Shown one piece after another: positions 33,973 to 42,935 of a stretch of DNA of 64,000 nucleotides. Under the pieces are notes generated by a model, which saw nothing but the letters and a program-made list of their open reading frames with translations, made no database searches and was not told the origin of the DNA. Source of the DNA: Streptomyces justiciae (GTDB lineage Bacteria; Actinomycetota; Actinomycetes; Streptomycetales; Streptomycetaceae); NCBI RefSeq assembly GCF_015163075.1, contig NZ_JADDXU010000003.1:62001-126000 (forward strand), written 5' to 3'. Position 1 is the first letter of the stretch; each line of letters begins with the position of its first letter. Position numbers and translations under genes: made by a program.

Positions 33973-35085
33973 TCAGCGCAGGGGCTTGCGGGACTTCACC
34001 TGCGCCCGGTCGGCCGCGTCCGAACCCTCCAGCCAGCCCGCCTCGTCGCTGACGCCGCGCAGGCGGGACGTGGTGGTCTGCGGGAACATGCGGTCCACGC
34101 GGTCGGTGACGGCGACCTCGCGGGTGGCGAGGACCGGGAGCAGGTCGTCGCCGACCTGGGTCTCGGCGGCGGCGCGCAGCCGGTCGCCGACGCGGTGGGC
34201 GTAGGCGGCGAGGAAGGACTGCCGGAAGGTCTTGGTCCGCTTGCGGCCACCGGCCCGCTGGGCGGCCTCCGCCTTCGTCATCGCGGTCGTGGCCTGCACC
34301 AGGAGCGAGGTGTAGAGCAGCTCCACGGCGTCGAGGTCGGGGCCGAAGCCGACCACCGTGGAGAAGGCGAACGCCTCGTTCCAGACCGCCCGGCAGTGGT
34401 TCGCCGTCGCCACCGCGTCCAGCAGCACCGCCTTGGCCTGCTCGTACGGCGGCTCGACCCCGATCCGGCAGGCGCCGGGGGTGTCATGCGTCGGCGCCTG
34501 CGCGTCCAGCAGCGCCTCGTCGACACTGTGCCGGGCCATCAGCTCCTGCGCCTTGGCGGTGAGCGCCTCCGCCTCGTCCGGGTAGCCGGTCGCCTCCGCC
34601 TTGGCGAGCAGCGCTCGGATACGGGTGAGCATGCGGGGCTCGGCGGAGGAGTGCCGGGTGACGGGCTCGTCCAGGGGTTCCAGGGTCGGCAGCCGCAGCA
34701 GCAGGCGGTACAGCTCCAGGACCGCGGTGGCGTGCGAGAAGCGGTCGGTGCGGGGTGCCGGGTCGGCGGGCAGTTCGGCGAGCTGGGCCGCCCAGCGGGG
34801 GCCGCGCGCCCGGTCGTCGGGCGCCTGCGCGCGGATCAGCGCCGACAGCAGGCGCAGATGTACGTCGTCCAGCTCGCGCCGCACCAGTCGTACGACGTCG
34901 GCGGGCTGCCAGCCACGGCGCCAGGCGGCCGCGACGAACTCCCGCCCCCGGCGTTCGAGTTCGGGGTCGGCCGTCGCGTCGGCGGCTAGGAGGGAGGCGG
35001 CCGTGTCGAGGGCGGAGTCGGCGTCCGTGTAGAGGGCGGCCTCGAAGGCGCGGTCGACGGTGCCGGGGGCGCTGCTGCTGGTCAC
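33973..35085 (-). CDS. DUF2786 domain protein
   Basis: 370 residues with a GTG start. The central segment RMLTRIRALLAKAEATGYPDEAEALTAKAQELMARHSVDEALL is the DUF2786 helical hairpin. A following GPDLDAVELLYTSLLVQATTAM region and a basic KRTKTFRQSFLAAYAHRVGDRL are conserved with it; phage-related proteins in the same family suggest nucleic-acid handling. The first 140 residues are helical and Arg-rich. Convergent with the DUF4232 gene (6 bp apart). Confidence 0.85.
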   Translation of the reverse strand: MTSSSAPGTVDRAFEAALYTDADSALDTAASLLAADATADPELERRGREFVAAAWRRGWQPADVVRLVRRELDDVHLRLLSALIRAQAPDDRARGPRWAAQLAELPADPAPRTDRFSHATAVLELYRLLLRLPTLEPLDEPVTRHSSAEPRMLTRIRALLAKAEATGYPDEAEALTAKAQELMARHSVDEALLDAQAPTHDTPGACRIGVEPPYEQAKAVLLDAVATANHCRAVWNEAFAFSTVVGFGPDLDAVELLYTSLLVQATTAMTKAEAAQRAGGRKRTKTFRQSFLAAYAHRVGDRLRAAAETQVGDDLLPVLATREVAVTDRVDRMFPQTTTSRLRGVSDEAGWLEGSDAADRAQVKSRKPLR

Positions 35086-35150
35086 GGGGCGATCGTCTCA
35101 CTCCCCGAAAATCGGGTGCCGCGGCCCATGGGGACTTCGAGCATGGCGGC

Positions 35151-35777
35151 ATGGTGGACATGTCTCTCTACGCGGCCTTCCTCGTGGCCGCTTTCGCGCT
35201 CTGTGTGACTCCGGGTCCCGACATGATGTTCATCGTGGCGATGGGCGGCCGGGGCGGGCCGTCGGCGGGGGTGATGGCGGCGTTCGGGGTGGCCTGCGCG
35301 ATGTTCGTGCACACGGTCGCGGCGGCGCTCGGGCTTTCGGCGCTGTTCCTGGCGCTGCCGACGCTGTACCACGTGCTGCGCTGGGCGGGCGCGGCCTATC
35401 TGCTGTATCTCGCGGTGAAGGCGTTCCGGGACCGTTCGGTGCCGGGCGAGGGGACGGCGGCCGGGCCGGGGATGCGGCGGGCGTTCTGGCAGGGCGCGGT
35501 GACCAATCTGCTGAACCCCAAGGTGATCCTCTTCAACGTGGCGTTCCTGCCCCAGTTCGTGGCGCCGGAGAAGGGGCACGTGTGGGAGCAGTTCCTGGTC
35601 CTCGGGCTCTCGATCACGGTGATGGGGTTCGCGGTGGACGGTTCGATCGGGCTGCTCTCCGGGAAGCTGTCGGCGCTGCTGCGGCGGAACCGGCGGGTGG
35701 CGCGGGGGCTCAACATCTTCAGCGGGACGGTGTTCACGGGGCTGGCGGTGCGGTTGGCCGTCTCGGCACCGAAGTAG
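35151..35777 (+). CDS. LysE-family amino-acid exporter
   Basis: 208 residues, about six membrane helices. The start LCVTPGPDMMFIVAMGGRGGPSAGV and the NLLNPKVILFNVAFLPQFV motif are LysE/RhtB hallmarks. Exports a basic or neutral amino acid or homoserine-lactone-like compound; substrate not predictable. ATG 35151 or 35160. Its stop codon forms the edge of the first palindrome of the next gene's promoter. Confidence 0.9.
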   Translation: MVDMSLYAAFLVAAFALCVTPGPDMMFIVAMGGRGGPSAGVMAAFGVACAMFVHTVAAALGLSALFLALPTLYHVLRWAGAAYLLYLAVKAFRDRSVPGEGTAAGPGMRRAFWQGAVTNLLNPKVILFNVAFLPQFVAPEKGHVWEQFLVLGLSITVMGFAVDGSIGLLSGKLSALLRRNRRVARGLNIFSGTVFTGLAVRLAVSAPK

Positions 35778-35823
35778 TGTCAACTTCGGGTTGACACCCG
35801 TGGAGCGTCAACCTACGGTTGAC
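35777..35823 (+). promoter_or_regulatory. Self-contained promoter built into two GTCAAC palindromes
   Basis: Palindrome 1 is GTGTCAAC-N5-GTTGACAC (35777-35797); palindrome 2 is GTCAACC-N3-GGTTGAC (35807-35823). TTGACA (35791-35796) in the first and TACGGT (35814-35819) in the second are exactly 17 bp apart, so -35 and -10 both lie inside operator arms. The ATG at 35826 is 6 bp after the -10, predicting a leaderless transcript. Confidence 0.75.
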
Positions 35824-35825
35824 AC

Positions 35826-36560
35826 ATGACGACGAACCCCAACATCACGTCATCCGTACGCCTCGACGACCTCATCGCGGCCATCAAGAAGGTCCACGAC
35901 GAGCCCCTCGAACAGCTCGAGGACGCGGTGATCGCCGCAGATCACCTCGGTGACGTGGCCGACCATCTGATCGGCCACTTCGTGGACCAGGCCCGCCGCT
36001 CGGGCGCCTCCTGGACGGACATCGGCAGGAGCATGGGGGTGACCCGGCAGGCGGCGCAGAAGCGGTTCGTGCCCAAGGAGGGCGGGGACGCCGGCGCGAA
36101 CCAGGACTTCAGCCGGTTCACGCCGCGCGCCCGCAACGTGGTGATGGCCGCCCACAACGAGGCCGTCGCCGCCCGCAACGCCGAGGGCCGGCCCGAGCAC
36201 CTGGTCCTCGGCCTGCTGGCGGAACCGGAGGGGCTGGCCGCGAAGGCGATCGTCGCGCAGGACGTCCTCCTCGACACGGTCCGCCAGGCCGCCGGCGCCG
36301 CACTCCCGCCGGCCGCGGAGAACGCCCCGGAGCTGGTGCCGTACGGCGCCGACGCCAAGAAGGTCCTCGAGCTCACCTTCCGTGAGGCCCTGCGCCTGGG
36401 CCACAACTACGTCGGCACCGAGCACCTGCTGCTGGCGCTGCTGGAGTTCGAGAACGGCGAAGGGGTGCTGTCGAGCCTCGGGATCAGCAAGCCGGCCGCG
36501 GAGGAGTACCTCACCGAGGTGCTCGCCAAGATCCAGGTGAAGCCGGCGGAGCAGGGCTGA
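35826..36560 (+). CDS. Clp-N domain protein with N-terminal helix-turn-helix-like region
   Basis: 244 residues. Residues 1-85 are helical, with ASWTDIGRSMGVTRQAAQKRF, a good helix-turn-helix candidate. Residues about 95-240 contain two Clp-N repeats (ARNVVMAAHNEAVAARNAEGRPEHLVLGLL and ...LTFREALRLGHNYVGTEHLLLALLEFENGEG), the adaptor/substrate domain of ClpC/ClpA. There is no ATPase module. This fits a DNA-binding regulator that senses or is controlled through the Clp system. Probably autoregulated and leaderless. Confidence 0.88.
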   Translation: MTTNPNITSSVRLDDLIAAIKKVHDEPLEQLEDAVIAADHLGDVADHLIGHFVDQARRSGASWTDIGRSMGVTRQAAQKRFVPKEGGDAGANQDFSRFTPRARNVVMAAHNEAVAARNAEGRPEHLVLGLLAEPEGLAAKAIVAQDVLLDTVRQAAGAALPPAAENAPELVPYGADAKKVLELTFREALRLGHNYVGTEHLLLALLEFENGEGVLSSLGISKPAAEEYLTEVLAKIQVKPAEQG

Positions 36561-36650
36561 CCGTCGTTGGATCCGGGAGAAACCGGCGGAGCAGGGCTGA
36601 CCGTCGTTTGGACCCGGCAGAAGCCGGCGGAGCAGGGCTGACCCTCGTTG
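36543..36650. repeat. Three tandem ~40-bp repeats across a stop codon
   Basis: The unit beginning CCGGCGGAGCAGGGCTGACC starts at 36543, 36583 and 36624. The first copy includes the last six codons and stop of the Clp-N gene; the next two carry the same TGA downstream. Copies differ at a few positions. Confidence 0.88.
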
Positions 36651-36677
36651 TCAGACCCTCCTGCGAGACTCGCAACC

Positions 36678-38348
36678 ATGACCGATCGCTGGGCGCTCGC
36701 TCCGGCCGAGGGCGGTGGCGCGGAGGTCGCCCCCCTCGGTGCCGACGGGCTGCCCGTCGGGCCCGTGGTGCGGGAGGCGGACCTCGCGGCGGCCGTGCGG
36801 GGGCGGCCGGAGGTCACGCGGTGGGTGTGGCGGTCCACCGCCGAGGTGTATCCGCGGCTGCTCGCCACGGGGGTGCGAGTCGAGCGGTGCTACGACATCG
36901 AGGACGCGGAGACCCTGCTGCTCGGCCATGCCGGGCGGTACGGCGAACCCCGGTCGGCCGCCGCCGCGCTCGCCCGGCTGCGCGGCGGCCCCGTACCGCC
37001 CGATCCGCCGCTGCGCTCCGCCGAACCAGGCTCCCAGTCCTCCCTCTTCGAGCCCCAGGCCGTCCACCTCCCGCTGGCCGACCTCCTGGAGGTCTACGCC
37101 GACCAGCTGCGCCGCCAGGACGCCACCGCCCACCCGGACCGGATGCGGCTGCTGATCACCGCCGAGTCGGCCGGGATGCTGGTGGCCGCCGAGATGAACC
37201 GCGCCGGGCTGCCGTGGAGCGCCGACGTCCACCGGGCCGTGCTGCACGAGCTGCTGGGCGACCGGTATGCCGGTGGCGGTGAGCCCCGCAGACTCGCTGA
37301 ACTCGCCGACGAGGTCTCCGCCGCCTTCGGGCGCCGGGTCCGGCCCGACCTGCCCGCCGACGTCGTCAAGGCCTTCGCGCAGGCCGGGATCAAGGTCACC
37401 TCGACCCGCCGCTGGGAGCTGGAGACCGTCGACCATCCGGCCGTGAAGCCCCTCATCGAGTACAAGAAGCTGTACCGGATCTGGGTCGCCCACGGCTGGT
37501 CCTGGCTCCAGGACTGGGTGCGGGAAGGCCGTTTCCGCCCGGAGTTCCTCTGCCACGGAACCGTCACCGGCCGCTGGGTCACCAACGGCGGCGGCGCCCT
37601 CCAGATCCCCAAGGTGATACGCCGTGCGGTCGTCGCCGACCCCGGCTGGCGGCTCGTCGTCGCCGACGCCGACCAGATGGAGCCGCGCGTGCTCGCCGCC
37701 ATCTCCCGCGACCCCGGCCTGATGGAGGTGGCCGGCCGGGAGAGCGACCTCTACCAGTCCGTCTCCGACCGCGCCTTCTCCGGCGACCGCGACCAGGCCA
37801 AGATCGCGGTGCTGGGTGCCGTGTACGGCCAGACCTCCGGGGACGGCCTCAAGAACCTCGCCGCGCTCAGACGCCGCTTCCCCAAGGCGGTGGCGTACGT
37901 CGACGAGGCGGCCCGCGCGGGCGAGGAGGGGCGGCTCGTGCGGACCTGGCTCGGCCGCACCTGTCCACCCGCGGCCGGCTCGGGCGAGGACAGCGCCGAG
38001 GAGGCCGGCATTCCCCAGGAGGACGACGGATGGGTGCCGGGCTACGCGTCCACCAACGCCCGCGCCCGCGGCCGGTTCGCCCGTAACTTCGTCGTCCAGG
38101 GCAGCGCCGCCGACTGGACCCTGCTGCTGCTCGCGGCACTGCGGCGGACCTGCGCGGACATGGCGGCCGAGCTGGTCTTCTTCCAGCACGACGAGGTGAT
38201 CGTGCACTGCCCCGAGGAGGAGGCCGAGCAGGTCGTCACCGCGATCCGGGAGGCCGCGGCGCTGGCCGCCCGGCTGACGTTCGGGGAGACGCCGGTGCGG
38301 TTCCCGTTCACGACGTCGGTGGTGAAGTGCTATGCCGACGCCAAGTAG
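36678..38348 (+). CDS. Family-A DNA polymerase (PolA-like, bifunctional 3'-5' exonuclease/polymerase type)
   Basis: 556 residues, shorter than PolA because the 5' nuclease domain is absent. Motif A is DADQMEPR near residue 330 (the canonical DYSQIELR is changed but keeps Asp, Gln, Glu, Arg). Motif B RDQAKIAVLGAVYGQ and motif C QHDEVI near 505 are intact. The N-terminal exonuclease-like region (about 1-180) has no obvious DEDD residues, so proofreading is doubtful. A Streptomyces accessory polymerase, perhaps for repair. ATG 36678. Confidence 0.87.
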   Translation: MTDRWALAPAEGGGAEVAPLGADGLPVGPVVREADLAAAVRGRPEVTRWVWRSTAEVYPRLLATGVRVERCYDIEDAETLLLGHAGRYGEPRSAAAALARLRGGPVPPDPPLRSAEPGSQSSLFEPQAVHLPLADLLEVYADQLRRQDATAHPDRMRLLITAESAGMLVAAEMNRAGLPWSADVHRAVLHELLGDRYAGGGEPRRLAELADEVSAAFGRRVRPDLPADVVKAFAQAGIKVTSTRRWELETVDHPAVKPLIEYKKLYRIWVAHGWSWLQDWVREGRFRPEFLCHGTVTGRWVTNGGGALQIPKVIRRAVVADPGWRLVVADADQMEPRVLAAISRDPGLMEVAGRESDLYQSVSDRAFSGDRDQAKIAVLGAVYGQTSGDGLKNLAALRRRFPKAVAYVDEAARAGEEGRLVRTWLGRTCPPAAGSGEDSAEEAGIPQEDDGWVPGYASTNARARGRFARNFVVQGSAADWTLLLLAALRRTCADMAAELVFFQHDEVIVHCPEEEAEQVVTAIREAAALAARLTFGETPVRFPFTTSVVKCYADAK

Positions 38349-38358
38349 CCCGGCCTTG

Positions 38359-41300
38359 TCAGCTGTCGAGCAGCTCCCTGAGCTCGGCCAGGACCTCCTT
38401 CTTGTCCGTCCCGTCCAGCGCGGCCAGCGCGATGCGCCACTGCTCCTGCGCCTCCGCCGCCCGCCCCGTCTCCCGCAGCAGCAGCCCGTACTGGTGGCGG
38501 GCCAGACCGCCGGTGTACCCGTCGGCGCGGGCGTCCGCGCGGCGCAGCAGCTCGTCGCACTCGCTCTCGCACGGCCCGGTCCGGCCGAGCAGCCGCAGCG
38601 CGCGCACCAGTCCGAGCCGGGACTGGGACTCCCCGTGCCAGTCGCTGTGCCCGCCGAGCATGCTCAGGCTCTCCTCGAAGTGCGGTACGGCGGCGGCCGG
38701 TTCGCCGAGGGTGAGATACGCGTAGCCGATGTTGCAGAGAGCGGAGTGCGCCACGATGACGTTGCCGATCTCGCTGCCGATCGCGAGCGAACGCCGGTGG
38801 TACTCGATGGCGGCCCGCGGGTCGGTGTGCTCGTAGAGGTTACCGAGATGGCCGTACGCCACCGCGTCCCCCCACGGGTCGTCCAACTGCGGTGACAGCT
38901 CCAGGCACTGGAGCAGCGCCTGCTCGCACTCGGCGTACCGGCCGAGGCTCTCCAGCAGCAGGCCCTGGTTGCCGAGGCAGCGCCGGACCCGGGAGACCAT
39001 GCCGAGCCGCCGCCACAGCGTGGTGGCCTGTTCCATGAAGGCGAGGGACTCGCCGTGCCGGCCGGCGAGGAAGTGCATCCCGGCGAGGTCGCTCAGCGCG
39101 TACGCCTCGGCCACCTCGTCGCCCAGGCGGCGCGCCAGCTGGAGCGCGACCTGCCCGAGCACCTCCATCTCGGAGACCCGGCCGCCGCGTTGGAGGCAGG
39201 GGAAGATGAGCCGCAGCAGCGTGGAGACGTGGGCGGCGGTGCGCTCGTCGGCGGCGTCCGCGTGGCGCTCGGCGAGCGCGACGATGTTCTCCAGCTCCGC
39301 GGTGCTCCAGGCGAAGGCCTCCTCCGAGCCGGCGAACGGCGGCACGGACCCTACGTGCGCCGCGTGCTCGGGCGGTTGCGTCGGGGTCGGGCGACGCCGG
39401 TCCTCCTGGTCGAAGCCGGGGACGACGGTCTCGGTGAGGACGCGTTCGGCGACGGCCGTGTACCAGCGGACGCCGGTGCGGGCGACGTCGGCGGCCTGTC
39501 CGCTCTCCGCGAGTTCGCGGGCGAAGTCGCGGACCAGGTCGTGCGGGGCGTAGCGGCCGTACGCCGTCTCCTCCAGCAGCGCCACGTCGACGAGCCGGTC
39601 CAGCGCCTCCTCCGCGCGGTCGGTGTCGGTGCCGAGGAGCCGGGCGACGAGCGGCGCGCCGTACGTGGGCAGGTCCAGGGCGCCCAGGCGGCGCAGCGCG
39701 AGGGCGGCGTCGCGGTCGGAGCGGCGGCCCGAGGCAGCGAGCGCGTCGTGGGCGACGGCCAGGGAGCGGCGTACGGACAGGTCGTCGTACTCCAGCCGCT
39801 GCAACCTGCTCTCCGTGGCGGCGAGTTGGTCGGCGAGCACGTCCGGGGTGAGGGCGCGGCGGGCGGCCAGGCGGGCGCCGACGATGCGCAGGGCGAGGGG
39901 GAGGCGGCCGGTGAGTTCGACGAGGGGGTGGGTGGCGTCGATGCGGTCGTCGTCCTCGGCATCGGGGGCGGGGCCGGGGCCGCGGCCGGAAGCCGCCCGC
40001 AGCAGTGCCGCGCTCTCCTCCGCCGACAGCGGTTCGAGCGGGAAGCGGCGGGCGCCGTCGAGCGCGGCCAGCGGGGAGCGGCTGGTGACGATCACCGCGC
40101 AGCCGGGGCCGGCCGGCAGCAACCGCCGTACCTGCGCGGCGTTCTCGGCGTCGTCCAGCACCATCAGGGTGCGGGTCGGAGCGAGCATCGAGCGCAGCAA
40201 CGCAGCTGCCGCATCCGGGTGTTCGGGGATGGAGCGCGGGTCGGCACCGAGGTCCCGCAGCAGCGCGGTGAGCGCCTGCGCCGAGGTGAGGGGGGTCATG
40301 CCGGGGGTGGCGCCGTGCAGGTTGACGTACAACTGCCCGTCCGGGAAGCGGTCCCGCAGGGCGTGCGCCGTGTGCAGGGCGAGTGCGCTCTTGCCGACAC
40401 CGGCGGTGCCGCTGATGACGGCTACGGGGGTGTGGTGGTCGGCGGAGGGGGCGGTGTGGGGGGATTCGTGGGGGGTGAGGGTCTGGCGCAGGTCGTCGAG
40501 GTGGGTGGCGCGGCCGGTGAAGTGGGGCGGGGGTGGGGGGAGTTGGGCGGGGCGGGGTGGGGGTGTCGGGGGTGGGGTGGAGGACGGGGCCGAGGGCGGG
40601 GCGGCTGCTGGGTCTGCTTCTACGGCTGCTGCGGCGGGGGTTGTGGTTGCGGCGGGCGAGGTGTCGACGGTTGGGGTGGTGGGCGCGGCGGGCGTCGCGG
40701 AAGGGGCGCCGGATGCGGCCGACGGGCTGGTGGATACGGCGGGCAGGGCACCGGCCCCGTTCGCCACGTCCGCGGCACCTGGTCCCGTGCCCATGGCTCC
40801 GACCCCCGCCGTCGTCGCCTCAGCCGCACCCGCCCCGGCCGTCGCCGCCGGCGCGACAGCCCCAGGCACGCCAGGCACCCCAGGCACCCCAGGCACCCCA
40901 GGCACCCCAGGCACGCCAGGCACGCCAGACACCCTCGACGCCCCAGACAATCCCGCCGCCCCCAACTCCCCCCGCAACACCTCCACATGCGCCTCTCGCA
41001 CCCCCGCCCCCGGCTCCACGCCGAGTTCCTCGATGAGGCGAGTGCGCAGGTCGCGGTGGACGGCGAGGGCCTCGGCCTGGCGGCCCGTGCGGTGGAGGGC
41101 CAGCATCAGCTGGCGGTGGAAGGCCTCGCGCAGCGGATGTTCGGCGGCGAGCGCGGTCAACTCCGGTACGACGGCGTCGAGTCGGGCGCCACCGACGGCG
41201 AGCTCGGCGTCGTACCGCCACTCCAGGAGCAACAGCCGAGCCTCCCCCAGCCGTTGCACGAAGGCGTACCCGCCCAGCTCGGGCGGGAGCCCGGCGAGCG

Positions 41301-41757
41301 GCGTGCCGCGCCACAGCGTGAGCGCCGCGGTGCTCGCGCGCACCGTGCGCTCCCAGTCCCGCCCGGCGTGCGCGGCGCGGGCCTCGGCGGTCAGGGACTC
41401 GAAGACATGGACGTCGAGTTCGCCCTGCTCGACCCGGAGCAGATAGCCGGGCGGCACGGCCCGCAGCCGCTCGGGGTCGTCGAGCAGCCGGCGCAGCCGG
41501 GTGACGTGGTTGTGCAGGGAGGCCTGCGCGGAGGCGGGCGGCGACCCGCCCCACAGGGCGTCCTTGAGCGCGTCGACGGAGACGGTACGGCCGGCCTCCA
41601 GCAGCAGCGCGGCCAGCAGCACCCGCACCTTGGGGCTGCCCACGACCCGGGCGACCGGGCCGTCGGCGTCACCGCCGGCCTCGACATCGGCGGCGCCCGA
41701 GGTGTCGTACAGGACCGGCGGACCGAGGAGTCCGAAGCGCAGCTCGCACCGCTTCAC
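38359..41757 (-). CDS. AfsR/SARP-type regulator with NB-ARC and TPR domains
   Basis: 1132 residues. OmpR-like DNA-binding domain (about 5-105: PKVRVLLAALLLEAGRTVSVDAL), bacterial activator domain (about 110-255), a long low-complexity linker (about 265-425) with VPG triplets, Ala/Thr/Pro runs and a poly-Pro end, NB-ARC ATPase (Walker A GTAGVGKS near 450, Walker B TLMVLDD) and C-terminal TPRs (about 820-1120). Relatives such as AfsR integrate kinase signals to turn on antibiotic clusters. GTG 41757; convergent with the polymerase gene. Confidence 0.92.
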   Translation of the reverse strand: MKRCELRFGLLGPPVLYDTSGAADVEAGGDADGPVARVVGSPKVRVLLAALLLEAGRTVSVDALKDALWGGSPPASAQASLHNHVTRLRRLLDDPERLRAVPPGYLLRVEQGELDVHVFESLTAEARAAHAGRDWERTVRASTAALTLWRGTPLAGLPPELGGYAFVQRLGEARLLLLEWRYDAELAVGGARLDAVVPELTALAAEHPLREAFHRQLMLALHRTGRQAEALAVHRDLRTRLIEELGVEPGAGVREAHVEVLRGELGAAGLSGASRVSGVPGVPGVPGVPGVPGVPGVPGAVAPAATAGAGAAEATTAGVGAMGTGPGAADVANGAGALPAVSTSPSAASGAPSATPAAPTTPTVDTSPAATTTPAAAAVEADPAAAPPSAPSSTPPPTPPPRPAQLPPPPPHFTGRATHLDDLRQTLTPHESPHTAPSADHHTPVAVISGTAGVGKSALALHTAHALRDRFPDGQLYVNLHGATPGMTPLTSAQALTALLRDLGADPRSIPEHPDAAAALLRSMLAPTRTLMVLDDAENAAQVRRLLPAGPGCAVIVTSRSPLAALDGARRFPLEPLSAEESAALLRAASGRGPGPAPDAEDDDRIDATHPLVELTGRLPLALRIVGARLAARRALTPDVLADQLAATESRLQRLEYDDLSVRRSLAVAHDALAASGRRSDRDAALALRRLGALDLPTYGAPLVARLLGTDTDRAEEALDRLVDVALLEETAYGRYAPHDLVRDFARELAESGQAADVARTGVRWYTAVAERVLTETVVPGFDQEDRRRPTPTQPPEHAAHVGSVPPFAGSEEAFAWSTAELENIVALAERHADAADERTAAHVSTLLRLIFPCLQRGGRVSEMEVLGQVALQLARRLGDEVAEAYALSDLAGMHFLAGRHGESLAFMEQATTLWRRLGMVSRVRRCLGNQGLLLESLGRYAECEQALLQCLELSPQLDDPWGDAVAYGHLGNLYEHTDPRAAIEYHRRSLAIGSEIGNVIVAHSALCNIGYAYLTLGEPAAAVPHFEESLSMLGGHSDWHGESQSRLGLVRALRLLGRTGPCESECDELLRRADARADGYTGGLARHQYGLLLRETGRAAEAQEQWRIALAALDGTDKKEVLAELRELLDS
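40861..40931. repeat. 9-bp minisatellite encoding VPG repeats
   Basis: CCAGGCACC-type 9-mers repeat about eight times with only C/G third-position changes, encoding an elastin-like run of Val-Pro-Gly in the AfsR-like linker (residues about 274-299). Confidence 0.9.
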
Positions 41758-41934
41758 ACCGACCCACTGCCTTCCGACGCGCTGTACCTGGCGAAATCTC
41801 GCCGTTGGCCACATGTTAGCGATCCGTTGGTGATGCCTGATGTGATCATTCCATCGGATCTGGCCCGAGGGTGCGCGCGTCAAACGCGTTACTCGGGGGA
41901 GTGTCGCCGTCGTGGCCGGATCCGGGGATGTGAC

Positions 41935-41971
41935 AGGACCCCGGTCGTCGGAGGTGAACGACCGGGGTCCT
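41935..41971 (-). terminator. Terminator of the glycosyltransferase gene
   Basis: 14-bp perfect stem: 41935-41948 with 41958-41971, loop of 9 nt. It lies 59 bp beyond the glycosyltransferase stop in the leftward direction and upstream of the AfsR-like gene. Confidence 0.78.
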
Positions 41972-41995
41972 CGTCCATGCCCCGAAGCCGGCCGT

Positions 41996-42037
41996 CCCAG
42001 GCCGGACGACCCAGGCCGGACGACCCAGGTCAGACGA
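41996..42037. repeat. 14-bp x3 tandem repeat across a stop codon
   Basis: CCCAGGCCGGACGA at 41996-42009 and 42010-42023, with a diverged third copy at 42024-42037 that contains the glycosyltransferase stop codon. Confidence 0.85.
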
Positions 42038-42935
42038 TCGGCGGGCGCCCCAGCCGGGTCAGGCGCCACACCGTCCGCCAGCGCATCGGCCGCCGCTCCC
42101 CCGCCGGCTCCCGCAGCCCCTCCGCGAACCCGCCGAACCAGACGCGCAGCCCGGCCCCGGACCGGTTCCGTACGACGGTCAGCAGCATCCACACCCCGAG
42201 GTGGACGGGGATCAGCGGCAGCGGCAGGCGACGCCGGGCCAGCCACACCCGGTTGCGGGCGTTGACCCGGTAGTAGACGGCGTGCCGGGCGGGCGAGGTC
42301 TTCGGGTGCTGGAGCAGCAGCTCGGGGGCGTACAGGATGCGCCAGCCGGCATCGGCGGCCCGCCATGCCAGGTCGGACTCCTCGTGCGCGAAGAAGAACC
42401 GCGCGGGCCAGTCCCCGATCTCGTCGAGCATGGCCATCCGGAAGCCGTGTCCGCCGCCGAGGAAGCCGGTGACGTACCCGCCACGCAGCGGATCGGCGGA
42501 GCCGAGGCGGGGCACGTGCCGCTGCTGGGTCTCGCCGTGCTCGTCGGCGATCCGGAAGCCGACGATGCCGAGCCGGTCGTCGGCCGCGAACAGCTCGCCG
42601 ACGCGCCGCAGCACGTCGGCGTCGACGAGCAGCCCGTCGTCGTCCAGTTCGACGACGACGTCGACGTCCCCGAACTCCCGCAGCCGGGCGAGCCCCACGT
42701 TGCGTCCGCCGGGGCAGCCGAGGTTCTCCTCCAGCTCCACGACGGTGACCTCGCCGGGCAGTGACAGCCGCGCGGCGAACTCCGGCAGCCGGCAGCCGTT
42801 GCCGACGATCACGATCCGGGTGGGCGGGACGTCCTGCTTGGCCACGGACTCCAGCAGGGCGTCGACCTCGGCGGGCCGGTTCCCCATGGTCACGACGGCC
42901 ACGGCGACACGCGGCGCCCGCGCTGCCTCCTCCAT
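42030..42935 (-). CDS. Family 2 glycosyltransferase
   Basis: 301 residues. GT-A fold: VAVAVVTMGNRPAEVDALLESV start, the NLGCPGGRNVGL nucleotide/rhamnosyl-type motif, a DDDGLL triad for metal and nucleotide, FFFAHEESDLAWRA as the acceptor/base region. Resembles rhamnosyltransferases that decorate cell-wall glycans; substrate not known. Single gene with its own terminator. Confidence 0.88.
   Translation of the reverse strand: MEEAARAPRVAVAVVTMGNRPAEVDALLESVAKQDVPPTRIVIVGNGCRLPEFAARLSLPGEVTVVELEENLGCPGGRNVGLARLREFGDVDVVVELDDDGLLVDADVLRRVGELFAADDRLGIVGFRIADEHGETQQRHVPRLGSADPLRGGYVTGFLGGGHGFRMAMLDEIGDWPARFFFAHEESDLAWRAADAGWRILYAPELLLQHPKTSPARHAVYYRVNARNRVWLARRRLPLPLIPVHLGVWMLLTVVRNRSGAGLRVWFGGFAEGLREPAGERRPMRWRTVWRLTRLGRPPIV

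Noticed and set aside
39055..42273. A 1072-codon open frame on the plus strand, antisense to the AfsR-like gene
   Set aside because: Its product is Gly/Arg/Val-rich low complexity with no domain, no ribosome site and reversed codon bias; it is the usual antisense shadow of a high-GC gene. The same applies to long plus-strand frames at 8411-10159, 18444-19316, 25143-27602 and 9933-11594.
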